In this document: in pieces, positions 16,738-25,495 of the stretch
How the letters are laid out: each line of letters starts with the position of its first letter
Numbering within the stretch: position 1 is the first letter of the stretch
NCBI RefSeq assembly: GCF_000773685.1
Contig: NZ_JPQO01000046.1
Span: 1-64,000, forward strand
Direction: 5' to 3'
DNA from: Acinetobacter sp. HR7
GTDB lineage: Bacteria > Pseudomonadota > Gammaproteobacteria > Pseudomonadales > Moraxellaceae
DNA: 64,000 nt
The notes under the pieces: generated by a model
Seen by the model: only the letters and a program-made list of their open reading frames with translations
Told to the model about the DNA's origin: nothing
Database searches by the model: none
Translations under genes and position numbers: made by a program

Positions 16738-18219
16738 TTACCAGATATCAGATTTAACCTTGTCCTTAAACTTCGGATGATGATCCAGCTTAAACACAGG
16801 TTCCTTGATGCCCTGTTTCAGCTGACCGGTATAATCTTTCAGTAACATCAGTACAAAAGGCATCAGTAACAGAATAGCGATCAGGTTGATACTGGCCATA
16901 ATGCCCATGAACAGATCGGCCATGTTCCAGATCAGCGGCACACTAGCAATCGAACCGAAGTACACCATAAACAGCACCAGCAGACGGAAGATCAACATCA
17001 TTTTCGGCTGGTTGTTAATGAACTGCACATTACCTTCCGCATAAGCGTAGTTCCCGATAATCGAAGAATAGGCAAACAGGAATAGAATCAAGGCCAGGAA
17101 GTCATCGCCCCAAGAACCAATCTGACTTTCTAGCGCCATCTGGGTCAGAGTAACCCCTTCAAAGCCAGCATTTTCATACAGACCAGAGACCAGAATCACA
17201 ATCGCGGTACATGAACACACCACAAAGGTATCCACAAAGACACCTAACATTTGTACCAGCCCTTGGTTTACTGGATGCTTCACATCTGAGGCTGCTGCAG
17301 CATTCGGCGCCGAGCCCATCCCCGCTTCATTCGAGAATAAGCCACGCTTGATGCCCATCATCATGGCCATGGAAATCATGGCACCAAAGAAACCACCCGC
17401 GGCTGCTTCAAAAGCAAAAGCCTTGGTGAAGATCAACTGGAAAATAGTCGGCAATACATCGTAGTTAATGATGGCAATATATAAAGCGACGATTAAGTAA
17501 AGTAACGCCATGATCGGCACTACACGTTCTGCCACTTTGGCAATCCGCTTGATCCCACCAAAGATAATACTGGCTGTAATCAACACGAGTACTAAGCCTA
17601 ACCAGGAAATCTCCAAACCAAAGCCACCTAAAGGCAGGGTCAGATTGGCTTGATCCCAGCCCCAGGCATGTGAAGTGGCACCAATAATCGCATTGGCCTG
17701 TACAGCATTAAACACAAAGCCATAAGTCAGAATCAGGGCGACGGCGAAGACAATGCCTAGCCATTTCTGTTTCAGACCTTGGGTAATGTAATACGCTGGA
17801 CCACCACGGAACTGCTTGTTCTGGGTATCACGTACCTTAAACAGCTGCGCCAGCGAGGATTCCACAAAAGCCGAACTCATGCCGAGGAATGCAGTAAACC
17901 ACATCCAGAACACCGCACCCGGGCCACCGATCGCAATCGCAATTGCCACACCAGCAACATTACCGACACCGACACGGCTGGCCAGTCCAGTCACAAAGGC
18001 CTGGAACGGGGTAATACCATGTCCATGCTTGTCATCACCGCCGGTACGGCTAACTTTCATCACTTTCACGCTTTGCGAGAACAGGCGAACCTGCACCGCA
18101 CCGGTCACCAGGGTATACAGCACCCCCACCGAGACCAGAAAGACCACCAGGAAATCCCAAAGCGGACCATTTAAGGCATTGACCCAGCCTAGCAGGGTTT
18201 CATTGAGCTGTTCGTTCAT
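16738..18219 (-). CDS. sodium:alanine symporter family protein (AGCS)
   Basis: 493-aa Na+-coupled amino acid (alanine/glycine) symporter of the AGCS family, with about 11 membrane helices. The hallmark segments are present: TPFQAFVTGLASRVGVGNVAGVAIAI (helix 2 with G-x-GN), GGPGAVFWMWFTAFLGMSSAF and GIKRGLFSNEAGMGSAPNAAAA. The length is typical. It lies 52 nt downstream of gltS on the same strand, so the two sodium-coupled symporters are probably co-transcribed. It ends at a bidirectional terminator. Confidence 0.93.
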   Translation of the reverse strand: MNEQLNETLLGWVNALNGPLWDFLVVFLVSVGVLYTLVTGAVQVRLFSQSVKVMKVSRTGGDDKHGHGITPFQAFVTGLASRVGVGNVAGVAIAIAIGGPGAVFWMWFTAFLGMSSAFVESSLAQLFKVRDTQNKQFRGGPAYYITQGLKQKWLGIVFAVALILTYGFVFNAVQANAIIGATSHAWGWDQANLTLPLGGFGLEISWLGLVLVLITASIIFGGIKRIAKVAERVVPIMALLYLIVALYIAIINYDVLPTIFQLIFTKAFAFEAAAGGFFGAMISMAMMMGIKRGLFSNEAGMGSAPNAAAASDVKHPVNQGLVQMLGVFVDTFVVCSCTAIVILVSGLYENAGFEGVTLTQMALESQIGSWGDDFLALILFLFAYSSIIGNYAYAEGNVQFINNQPKMMLIFRLLVLFMVYFGSIASVPLIWNMADLFMGIMASINLIAILLLMPFVLMLLKDYTGQLKQGIKEPVFKLDHHPKFKDKVKSDIW

Positions 18220-18271
18220 GATTTATCCTCTATCCGCCCTAGTTTTATTCTTAATGTTTCGTATAAGTTCC

Positions 18272-19510
18272 TTATACGACGAATTTCAGGATGACCTGAA
18301 TCACCGTTGCATTGATCAGATCGACGAAGAATGCACCACACAGCGGCACAATCAGGAAGGCCTTATGCGATGCGCCATACATATTGGTAATCGCCTGCAT
18401 GTTGGCAACAGCCGTTGGTGTTGCTCCCATACCAAAACCACAATGACCGGCTGCCAGTACAGCAGCATCATAGTTTCGGCCCATAACACGAAACGTCACG
18501 AAGGCAGCATATAAAGCCATGGTAATGGTCTGTGCACCGAGGATCACCATCAATGGGCCTGCAAGGTCAACCAGTTGCCATAATTTCAGGGATAACAATG
18601 CCATCGCCAGATAAAGTGACAGCGATGCGTTACCAAACACGTCAATGGCACGGTCAAAAATCTGTACCCGGAATACGCCTTCAATGATGTTCCGCAGAAT
18701 CACACCGCCGGCTAAAGCCCAGACAAAGGTTGGCAGTTCAAACGCAGTACCCTTGCTATAACCAGTCATAAACTCGGCAAAGGCCAGACAGGCTGCAAAT
18801 AAACCCAGTGTGGTAATCGCATTATCAGCCGTAATCAGACGGACACGGTGTGGATATTCAAACGGGATATATTCGGTAGAACTGATATCCAGTGGTGTAT
18901 TGTCACGCTTTTCCACCTGTGCATCAGTACGTGGTGTTGCCAGTGCATAACGGTTAATCAGCAGTTTCGCCAATGGACCACCAATCAAACCACCAATAAT
19001 CAGACCAAAGGTCGCACTCGCCATACCGATGACCAATGCTCCCTCAATCCCATGTTCATTTTCCAGAATGGTACCCCAGGCACCCGCAGTCCCATGACCA
19101 CCCGTCAGGGTAACTGAACCGGCAATCAAACCAATCAGTGGATCAATTCCGAGTACTGTGGCCAGGGAAATACCGACAATGTCCTGCACTATGATGAACA
19201 GGGAAATTGCCACCAGAAAGATCACTAGCCCGATCCCGCCTTCACGTAACTTGGCAAAGTTGGCACTCAAACCAATTGAGGCAAAGAACACCAGCATGAA
19301 ACTGGTTTGTAGTTCCGCGCTGGTGGTAATGCTATAACCCCACAGATTATGTACAAACAGGGAAATAATCGCAGCAACCAGACCACCCGCCACCGGCTCA
19401 GGAATGTTATAGCGTTTTAAAAAATCGATTTTATTCACCAGGTATCGCCCGAGCAGCAATACGATTACTGCGGCAATCAAGGTATAAAATGCGTCAAAAG
19501 TAAAATCCAT
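18272..19510 (-). CDS. gltS: sodium/glutamate symporter GltS
   Basis: 412-aa inner-membrane protein that imports glutamate with Na+. The two inverted-repeat halves typical of GltS carry GSVTLTGGHGTAGAWG (first half) and AGHCGFGMGATPTAVANMQAI (second half), the pore-loop motifs GGHGT and G-x-GATPTA. It begins MDFTFDAFYTLIAAVIVLLLG with no cleavable signal. It is the first gene of a probable gltS-AGCS unit. The long upstream region (19511-20386) is shared with the divergent nitroreductase. Confidence 0.93.
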   Translation of the reverse strand: MDFTFDAFYTLIAAVIVLLLGRYLVNKIDFLKRYNIPEPVAGGLVAAIISLFVHNLWGYSITTSAELQTSFMLVFFASIGLSANFAKLREGGIGLVIFLVAISLFIIVQDIVGISLATVLGIDPLIGLIAGSVTLTGGHGTAGAWGTILENEHGIEGALVIGMASATFGLIIGGLIGGPLAKLLINRYALATPRTDAQVEKRDNTPLDISSTEYIPFEYPHRVRLITADNAITTLGLFAACLAFAEFMTGYSKGTAFELPTFVWALAGGVILRNIIEGVFRVQIFDRAIDVFGNASLSLYLAMALLSLKLWQLVDLAGPLMVILGAQTITMALYAAFVTFRVMGRNYDAAVLAAGHCGFGMGATPTAVANMQAITNMYGASHKAFLIVPLCGAFFVDLINATVIQVILKFVV

Positions 19511-20386
19511 AATGATTTGCCTAAGATGATTCTGAATTTTTGTTGTTCTAAAAGTAATTTTATGGCTGGGTTGAGCCGTTCCGCTTTCCTCACTCTCTAC
19601 TCAGAAAGTCTGAAAGACAACAGCTTTTAGAAGAACAAAACAATTCAGCACCTGATTCAAATTCGTCAATGCAATACCTGCATTCGACCCGATCGTTATC
19701 CTTTTAAAGTTGTTTTGAAAATGGGGATCCATTTTGTCGAGCACATCCTTCATCGTTAAAAGAAGTTCCGCTCGCTGCATGGATCCATTACAAAACTGGA
19801 TATTTCCAAGTTTTCTTCGCTGAACAGGTTTAAAATGACAGCTCGATCTATATCGAATCTGTCCACTATTCATACAGCAAATGAACATTTAGATGAAAAG
19901 TCGGACATTATGCTGTGTCTTGATTGTCCGTATCATTGTTTTTTATTAACAATTGTTTAACCTTTCATGAAAAATATTTATCATTTGCTTTTTTTTTAAT
20001 CCGCAAGCCTCTTTTAAAATTTTTAACAATTCCTTATAGATACCGTATAAATCATCGAGAATCATTGAAGCTTCGATTAATTTTATTAGGATTATTGTAG
20101 TTCGCCACAATTTCATAATTGAAGCACCTGAACATTTTGTTCAAATCAACCCTTAGATTTATAAATAAAAATTATTTTAAATAGCTAAAAGCTTAGTTAT
20201 TAAGTCGTAAAAATTATTACTCTCTTCAAAATCTGCTGCAAAATTCAGTTTCTCAATCTTATGCTTTTACTTTACCCGCCACCCAAAAGCTTTTATAACA
20301 GGACAAACATGAAACGTATCTTTATATAAACCCAAATCAATCGTTCAATTTATATTCAAATAATTACTCAGGAAGCGCTTTTTATC
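19511..20386. other. long divergent intergenic region
   Basis: About 875 bp between gltS and the nitroreductase gene. A 95-codon frame on the minus strand (19601-19888) gives a Cys- and Phe-scattered product unlike its neighbours, with no ribosome site, and I do not call it. The right half is A/T-rich with poly-T tracts and contains a six-codon frame (see 20309-20329). No tRNA-like or terminator structure stands out. Confidence 0.5.
20309..20329 (+). other. six-codon leader-like open frame
   Basis: ATG followed by five codons and TAA (MKRIFI), with AGGA five bases upstream, ending 57 nt before the nitroreductase ATG. The ribosome site is better than that of the nitroreductase itself. It could be a translated leader or the relic start of a lost signal-peptide gene. 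Confidence 0.3.
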
Positions 20387-21097
20387 ATGGATCAAGCCAC
20401 CATTATCGCTGCAGTCGACCAGACCATTAGTTCCCGCCATTCGGTTCGTGCCTTTCTGGATACTCCGGTGGAACCAGAAACTATTAAAGAAATTTTACGT
20501 GTTGCCAGCCGGGCACCGTCCGGAACCAATACCCAGCCCTGGAAAGTGTATGTGGTCACCGGCACAAAACGTGATGAGCTGGTGCAGCGTGTCTGTCAGG
20601 CGCAGATGGAGATTTACCAGAATCCAGCCCTGGCTGAACAATATAAGGAAACTTTTTCCTATTATCCGCAGCAGTGGTTCTCACCTTATATTGACCGTCG
20701 CCGGGAAAATGGCTGGGGCTTATATGGTTTGCTGAATATCCAGAAAGGTGAAAAAGAGAAAATGGCACGTCAGCAGATGCGTAACTTCCAGCTGTTTGAT
20801 GCGCCAGTCGGACTATTCTTTACCGTGCATAAGGATCTCGGCATTGGCTCAAAAATGGATATTTCCATGATGATGCAGAATGTCATGATCGCCGCTAAAG
20901 CTCGTGGACTGGATACCTGCCCACAGGCCGCCTGGAACCATTTTCATAGCATCGTCCTGGATGTCATTGGCGCACCAGCTGAAGAAGAACTGGTCTGTGG
21001 CATGGCACTCGGTTATGCCGATCCGGAACATATTGTGAATACTTTTATTACCCCACGTGTTCCAGTCGAGGAATTTACAATTTTTGTAGATGAGTAA
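20387..21097 (+). CDS. nitroreductase family protein
   Basis: 236-aa FMN-dependent oxidoreductase of the NfsB/FRase-like nitroreductase superfamily, using NAD(P)H to reduce nitroaromatics, quinones or flavin. The FMN-phosphate-binding SRHSVRAF is at about residues 16-23, and RAPSGTNTQPWKVYVV follows at about 42-57. Downstream are the dimer-interface helices and the end motif GMALGYADPEH. The start has GGAA some 13 bases upstream, an unusually long spacing. It is monocistronic and convergent with the Bcr/CflA gene. Confidence 0.88.
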   Translation: MDQATIIAAVDQTISSRHSVRAFLDTPVEPETIKEILRVASRAPSGTNTQPWKVYVVTGTKRDELVQRVCQAQMEIYQNPALAEQYKETFSYYPQQWFSPYIDRRRENGWGLYGLLNIQKGEKEKMARQQMRNFQLFDAPVGLFFTVHKDLGIGSKMDISMMMQNVMIAAKARGLDTCPQAAWNHFHSIVLDVIGAPAEEELVCGMALGYADPEHIVNTFITPRVPVEEFTIFVDE

Positions 21098-21135
21098 AGC
21101 TTTCTTGTAAATCCAGAATAAATACCGTCACCCAA

Positions 21136-22344
21136 TTAATCTACTTTGAGTGGCGGCAGCTGCAGTCGGTAAATGGTATTTGCTGCCACACCCACAAAGA
21201 TCAGCATCACCAGTGCCATATTTAGCAAGGCATTCCACAACATAAAGTTCAGCAGTAACCCACCGAGCAACCCGCAGGCAAACTGCATACTGCCCATAAT
21301 CGCACTCGCTGTTCCGGCACGAGCCCCTTGCTCCGACATGGCAATCGCCATCGCGTTCGGTCCGGTAAAACCTATCGATGCCACCACCATAAACATTCCC
21401 AGAATAACAAGTAGCAGTGACTCAGCACCCAGCACACCTAGAACCAGCAAGCCAATTACCCCAGTTAGCTGTAGCGTGGTTCCGATTCTTAAACGACTCA
21501 GGATATTAAAACGATGTGCCAGCCGTTTGTTCATTGTAGAGAACAGCATGATACCGATGGCATTACCACCAAAGATATAGGCAAACTGCTGTTCAGACAG
21601 ATGAAAATGATCCATCAGAATCGCCGAAGATGAAGTGATATAGCAGAACAGCACCGCACTGGAAAAACAACCAGCGATCATCGGCTTGCGGAAACTTTCA
21701 TCTTCAAAAATGGTCTGATAAAGACTGAGCACTTGCTTAAAACTCAACTGCAGGCGGCGTTCCGGTTCCAGTGTTTCCTTAAAGAAGAAATGCACACAAG
21801 CCAGAATCACCAGACCAAATAGCATCAGCAGTACAAAGATCATATGCCATTCAAACAGCACCAACACCCAGGCACCCAGACTCGGCGCGATAATCGGGGC
21901 AATGGTACTGACGATCATCATGCTGGCAAAGGCCTGTGCTGCCGAATTCATATCCAGACGGTCACGTATCGCTGCCCGGGCGATGACCACTCCGACACAG
22001 CCACCTAATGCTTGTAATACCCGAGCAACAATCAGGCTCCATTCATTGGGTGCCAGCGCACACAGCAAACCTGCAACTACATACAGACTCAGGCCAAAAT
22101 AAAGCGGTGGCTTACGTCCGATGCGGTCACTTACCGGGCCATAAACCAGCTGACCTATAGCCAGTCCAAGGAAATAAGCGGGCAGACTGTTCGCTACCTG
22201 TTGCGTGGTCGTCCCAAAGTCACGTGCCATTTGCGGCAAGGCAGACAGATACATATCAATGGAAAGTGGACCGAGTGCCGTTAGGGATGCCAGCAGAATA
22301 ATCCAGGACATGGCGTAATTTTTATTGGCCGTGGTTGTCGTCAT
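21136..22344 (-). CDS. Bcr/CflA family multidrug efflux MFS transporter
   Basis: 402-aa, 12-helix proton antiporter of the Bcr/CflA (DHA1) drug-export family. Family marks: LGPLSIDMYLSALPQMARDFG in helix 1, GQLVYGPVSDRIGRKPPL as motif A in loop 2-3, and RVLQALGGCVGVVIARAAIRD in helix 4-5. Relatives export bicyclomycin, chloramphenicol or sulfonamides; this substrate is not known. It is divergent from the FUSC gene, with only about 150 bp between their starts. Confidence 0.9.
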   Translation of the reverse strand: MTTTTANKNYAMSWIILLASLTALGPLSIDMYLSALPQMARDFGTTTQQVANSLPAYFLGLAIGQLVYGPVSDRIGRKPPLYFGLSLYVVAGLLCALAPNEWSLIVARVLQALGGCVGVVIARAAIRDRLDMNSAAQAFASMMIVSTIAPIIAPSLGAWVLVLFEWHMIFVLLMLFGLVILACVHFFFKETLEPERRLQLSFKQVLSLYQTIFEDESFRKPMIAGCFSSAVLFCYITSSSAILMDHFHLSEQQFAYIFGGNAIGIMLFSTMNKRLAHRFNILSRLRIGTTLQLTGVIGLLVLGVLGAESLLLVILGMFMVVASIGFTGPNAMAIAMSEQGARAGTASAIMGSMQFACGLLGGLLLNFMLWNALLNMALVMLIFVGVAANTIYRLQLPPLKVD

Positions 22345-22495
22345 AAAGATATTTAGAATTTAAATGCGCAGTGTGCAGACAAGTTTACACAGGGCATAGT
22401 ATGATTTGTAACGCAATTATATTTATTTTTTATTGCGATATTTTCATCACCTTATTGAGTTTCTGACTAAAGAAAACGGTATAGAAGGACGAATC

Positions 22496-24670
22496 TTGAA
22501 ACCCTGGCTCTCTCGTCTCGCCCGAATCACCAGTAATACGACTTTTATGTATAACCTGCGTATGGTCATCGCCTTTGCGGGCACGGCTTTTGTGCCCTAT
22601 CTGATGGGTCAGCAGCTGATGACCATTCCCCTAACCTTGGGTGTAGTGGCCGCGGGCTTAAGTGATATTGATGACCGCTTCTCGGTGCGGATTCTGAACC
22701 TGTTCTATACCTATATCGGTTTCTTTGTCACCGCCGCTGCAGTTTACCTGCTGTTTCCTTATCCGGTACTGTTTGCGTTGGCACTGATCGTGTCCTGTAT
22801 CGGCCTGATCCTGCTCGGTTCGCTAGGACGGCGTTACGCTACCATTTCCTATGGCTGTCTGGTGATCTCAGTTTATTCAATGCTAGGGGTTGAGCTGTTT
22901 GATGGCTGGTACACCCAGGCCGGCCTGCTGGTGATTGGTGCCATGTGGTATGGGCTACTGTCCACCATCAGCTTTCTGCTGTTCCCGGCCCGTCTGGCTC
23001 AGGACAATCTGGCCAAATGCTATTCTTCTCTTGGTGATTTTCTTTATGCCAAATCGAACCTGTTTGATGTCGACATGACCCCAAGCAGCTACCAGCACAG
23101 CATGATTGAACTGTCCCTGGAAAATGGCAAGCTGGTCTCAATTTTCAATGACATGAAAACCACGCTGCTGACCCGTTTGAAAGGTGACCGTGGCCAGCGC
23201 GATACTCGTCGTAGCCTGCAATATTATTTTATTGCCCAGGACATTCATGAACGGGCGGATTCAGCGCATATTGATTACCAGAAACTAGCCAAGATTTTTG
23301 AACATAGCGATATCCTATTCCGCTTCCAGCGCATTCTGTCGATTCAGGGCAAGGCCTGTAAGGATCTGAGTGAAAGTATTCTACAGCGTAAGACTTACCA
23401 GCATAACAAGCGCTTTAAACATGCCTTTAAGAACTTGCGTCATTCGCTGGATAAACTACGCCAGGAGCAGCAATACGATGAAGTCTGGATCAGTGCACTG
23501 TTTTCTCTGTACCAAAACCTGAAATCGATTGATGCGCAGCTGCGCAACCTGGAAACTGAACGGCATATCAAGTTCGACAAAGCCAAACAGGCGGAAAACC
23601 AGCTCAAAGATGATGACCTGAAAGGCTGGGAAGATATCAAGATCCGCTTCAAGCAACATTTAACTCCAGAATCGGTACTGTTCCGTCATGCAGTGCGCCT
23701 GTCAATCGTGTTACTGATTTCCTATATTTTTGTGCAACTGACCCATATCCAGTACGGTTACTGGATTCTGCTGACTGCCCTGTTCGTCAGCCAGCCAAAC
23801 TTTAATGCCACCAAGCGTCGTTTGCGTCTGCGGATTGTCGGGACTTTAGTCGGAATCTTGCTCGGTTATGCGATTCTGTATTTCATCCCATCCGTAGAAG
23901 GCCAGTTATTGCTGCTGATTCTCAGTGGTGTGCTATTCTTCGATCTGCGCAGTAAACAGTATGCACAGGCCACCGCCTTTATTACCATTCTGGCGCTAAT
24001 CAACTTTAACCTGGATGGTATGGGCTTTGCCGCTGCCATGCCACGGATGATTGATACGCTGATTGGCTGTGCCGTGGCCTGGTTTGGGGTGAGCTTCATC
24101 TTCCCGGACTGGAAATTCCGTCGGCTGCCACGCAACATTCAACGTTCGCTAGGTGCACAAATCGATTACCTCACCGAAGTCATTGAACAGTATAAATCTG
24201 GTCGTAATAATGGCCTGCGTTATCGCGTGGTGCGCCGTGCAGCGCATAATACCGATGCCGAAGTCGCCTCCCTGATTTCAACTCTGGCAACCGAACCCGA
24301 TGTCGATCCGGTACTAAAAAGTCAAGCTTTTGAATTTTTATGCCTCAACCATACCCTGCTCAGTTATATTGCTGCTCTTGGTGCACATCGCGACAAGATT
24401 GAAGATCAGGAAATCCTGAATCTGTTCGACCAGGCTCTGGAGGACATTCGTGGTGCATTATTGGCGGATGAAGTGCCTGATCTCAGTGCACAAAACATGA
24501 TCCAGAATATCCGCCAGCGTTTGTCGCACCAGCAAGAGGAAGATCACAAATCGCTGATCATTTTGCAGCAGCTGTCTCTGATGTTCAGTATCTTGAATCA
24601 ACTCAGTCAGTTAAAGCAAAGTTTGAGTCATGAACGCGATGAAGATGCCACCGAATTGGCTTCCTTATAA
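22496..24670 (+). CDS. FUSC family inner-membrane protein (YccS-like)
   Basis: 724-aa protein with two blocks of about five or six hydrophobic helices (residues about 20-160 and 400-530) separated by a cytoplasmic helical domain of about 240 residues, the YccS/YhfK plan (FUSC-like and FUSC_2 domains). The N-terminal block has TIPLTLGVVAAGLSDIDDR, matching YccS. Relatives are putative aromatic acid or fusaric acid exporters. I start at the TTG at 22496 because AAGGA lies six bases upstream; a TTG at 22433 gives 21 more residues without a good site. Confidence 0.87.
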   Translation: MKPWLSRLARITSNTTFMYNLRMVIAFAGTAFVPYLMGQQLMTIPLTLGVVAAGLSDIDDRFSVRILNLFYTYIGFFVTAAAVYLLFPYPVLFALALIVSCIGLILLGSLGRRYATISYGCLVISVYSMLGVELFDGWYTQAGLLVIGAMWYGLLSTISFLLFPARLAQDNLAKCYSSLGDFLYAKSNLFDVDMTPSSYQHSMIELSLENGKLVSIFNDMKTTLLTRLKGDRGQRDTRRSLQYYFIAQDIHERADSAHIDYQKLAKIFEHSDILFRFQRILSIQGKACKDLSESILQRKTYQHNKRFKHAFKNLRHSLDKLRQEQQYDEVWISALFSLYQNLKSIDAQLRNLETERHIKFDKAKQAENQLKDDDLKGWEDIKIRFKQHLTPESVLFRHAVRLSIVLLISYIFVQLTHIQYGYWILLTALFVSQPNFNATKRRLRLRIVGTLVGILLGYAILYFIPSVEGQLLLLILSGVLFFDLRSKQYAQATAFITILALINFNLDGMGFAAAMPRMIDTLIGCAVAWFGVSFIFPDWKFRRLPRNIQRSLGAQIDYLTEVIEQYKSGRNNGLRYRVVRRAAHNTDAEVASLISTLATEPDVDPVLKSQAFEFLCLNHTLLSYIAALGAHRDKIEDQEILNLFDQALEDIRGALLADEVPDLSAQNMIQNIRQRLSHQQEEDHKSLIILQQLSLMFSILNQLSQLKQSLSHERDEDATELASL

Positions 24671-24755
24671 TTTGACTGATTTTGGAACAATATACTCACT
24701 GATTTGGTACAAATAATGCTAAACTTTTTGCAGTTTTAAATTTGTAAATTTCACT

Positions 24756-25316
24756 ATGACCGCGAAAAATTTATACGCCTATACCCTACAGCCTGTGAAC
24801 TATGAAATTTCAGAAGAAGAGCAGCGCCATGCGCAGCTGCTGATCTGGCGTAGCACCAATAAAATCGGCACCAAAGCTTGGGCTATTATGGGAGTCGTTT
24901 TAGCCCTTTCTATCCTGGGTATTATCCTGCTAAAAAACTACTCCACCGTATTCTGCTGGATTGCGATTGTCTGTGTGGTTCTATACTTCCTGATCCGCAA
25001 GTTTGGACTGGAATGGTATGTCAAACGCAAGATGAATGAATTTCCGGTTCAGGAAATCAAAGGCATTCGCCTGGGTGTACAACCTCACGGTATCGTAATG
25101 CGCCAGAAAATGGGCCTGCAAGAAGGTGTCGGTGCGATTGGCTGGAAAGACATTTACGAATGGTACAATGCTCCAGAATTCCTGTTGCTGAACTTTAAGG
25201 TCAAAGGCCAGCAAGGTGCCTATATCCTGCCTAAACGGATGGACAGCAAGAACTTCTCCTTCGAAACCATTCGCAAGCATCTACGTGAAGAAGTAGGCGC
25301 GCCTAAAGAGCTTTAA
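24756..25316 (+). CDS. YcxB-like membrane protein
   Basis: 186-aa protein. Residues 1-38 are cytoplasmic, two closely spaced helices lie at about 42-58 and 66-82, and the C-terminal soluble domain (95-180) has the YcxB-like pattern: GVQPHGIVMRQ…VGAIGWKDIYEWYNAPEFLLLNF…AYILPKR. The family has no known function. It follows the FUSC gene by 85 nt with no terminator between them, so they may be co-transcribed. It ends at a TTCG-capped hairpin terminator. Confidence 0.7.
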   Translation: MTAKNLYAYTLQPVNYEISEEEQRHAQLLIWRSTNKIGTKAWAIMGVVLALSILGIILLKNYSTVFCWIAIVCVVLYFLIRKFGLEWYVKRKMNEFPVQEIKGIRLGVQPHGIVMRQKMGLQEGVGAIGWKDIYEWYNAPEFLLLNFKVKGQQGAYILPKRMDSKNFSFETIRKHLREEVGAPKEL

Positions 25317-25332
25317 GCCAAACCTTCTACTC

Positions 25333-25365
25333 AAAAACCTCCTGCTTCGGCATGGAGGTTTTTTT
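25333..25365 (+). terminator. rho-independent terminator with TTCG loop
   Basis: AACCTCC and GGAGGTT stem, with an inner TGC-TTCG-GCA cap, followed by T7. Confidence 0.85.
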
Positions 25366-25394
25366 ATATTCTAAATATGGTATGAGCCACAAAT

Positions 25395-25416
25395 GATAAT
25401 GAGAATAAATATTATC
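25395..25416. promoter_or_regulatory. putative Fur box
   Basis: GATAATGAGAATAAATATT matches the 19-bp Fur consensus at about 13 positions, with GATAAT half-sites, and lies about 80 bp upstream of the PepSY-reductase start. Iron repression is inferred from the site and the gene's content. Confidence 0.6.
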
Positions 25417-25495
25417 TACAAAATTCATTTTTCCTGTACAATCTCCCCCTATAATCAACGCATTTTTTAATTAACCCCTCGACCACATAACGACC

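Noticed and set aside
19601-19888. Minus-strand 95-codon frame in the gltS-nitroreductase spacer
   Set aside because: No ribosome site, scattered Cys/Phe and no family; adjacent frames look equally plausible, so it is probably chance.
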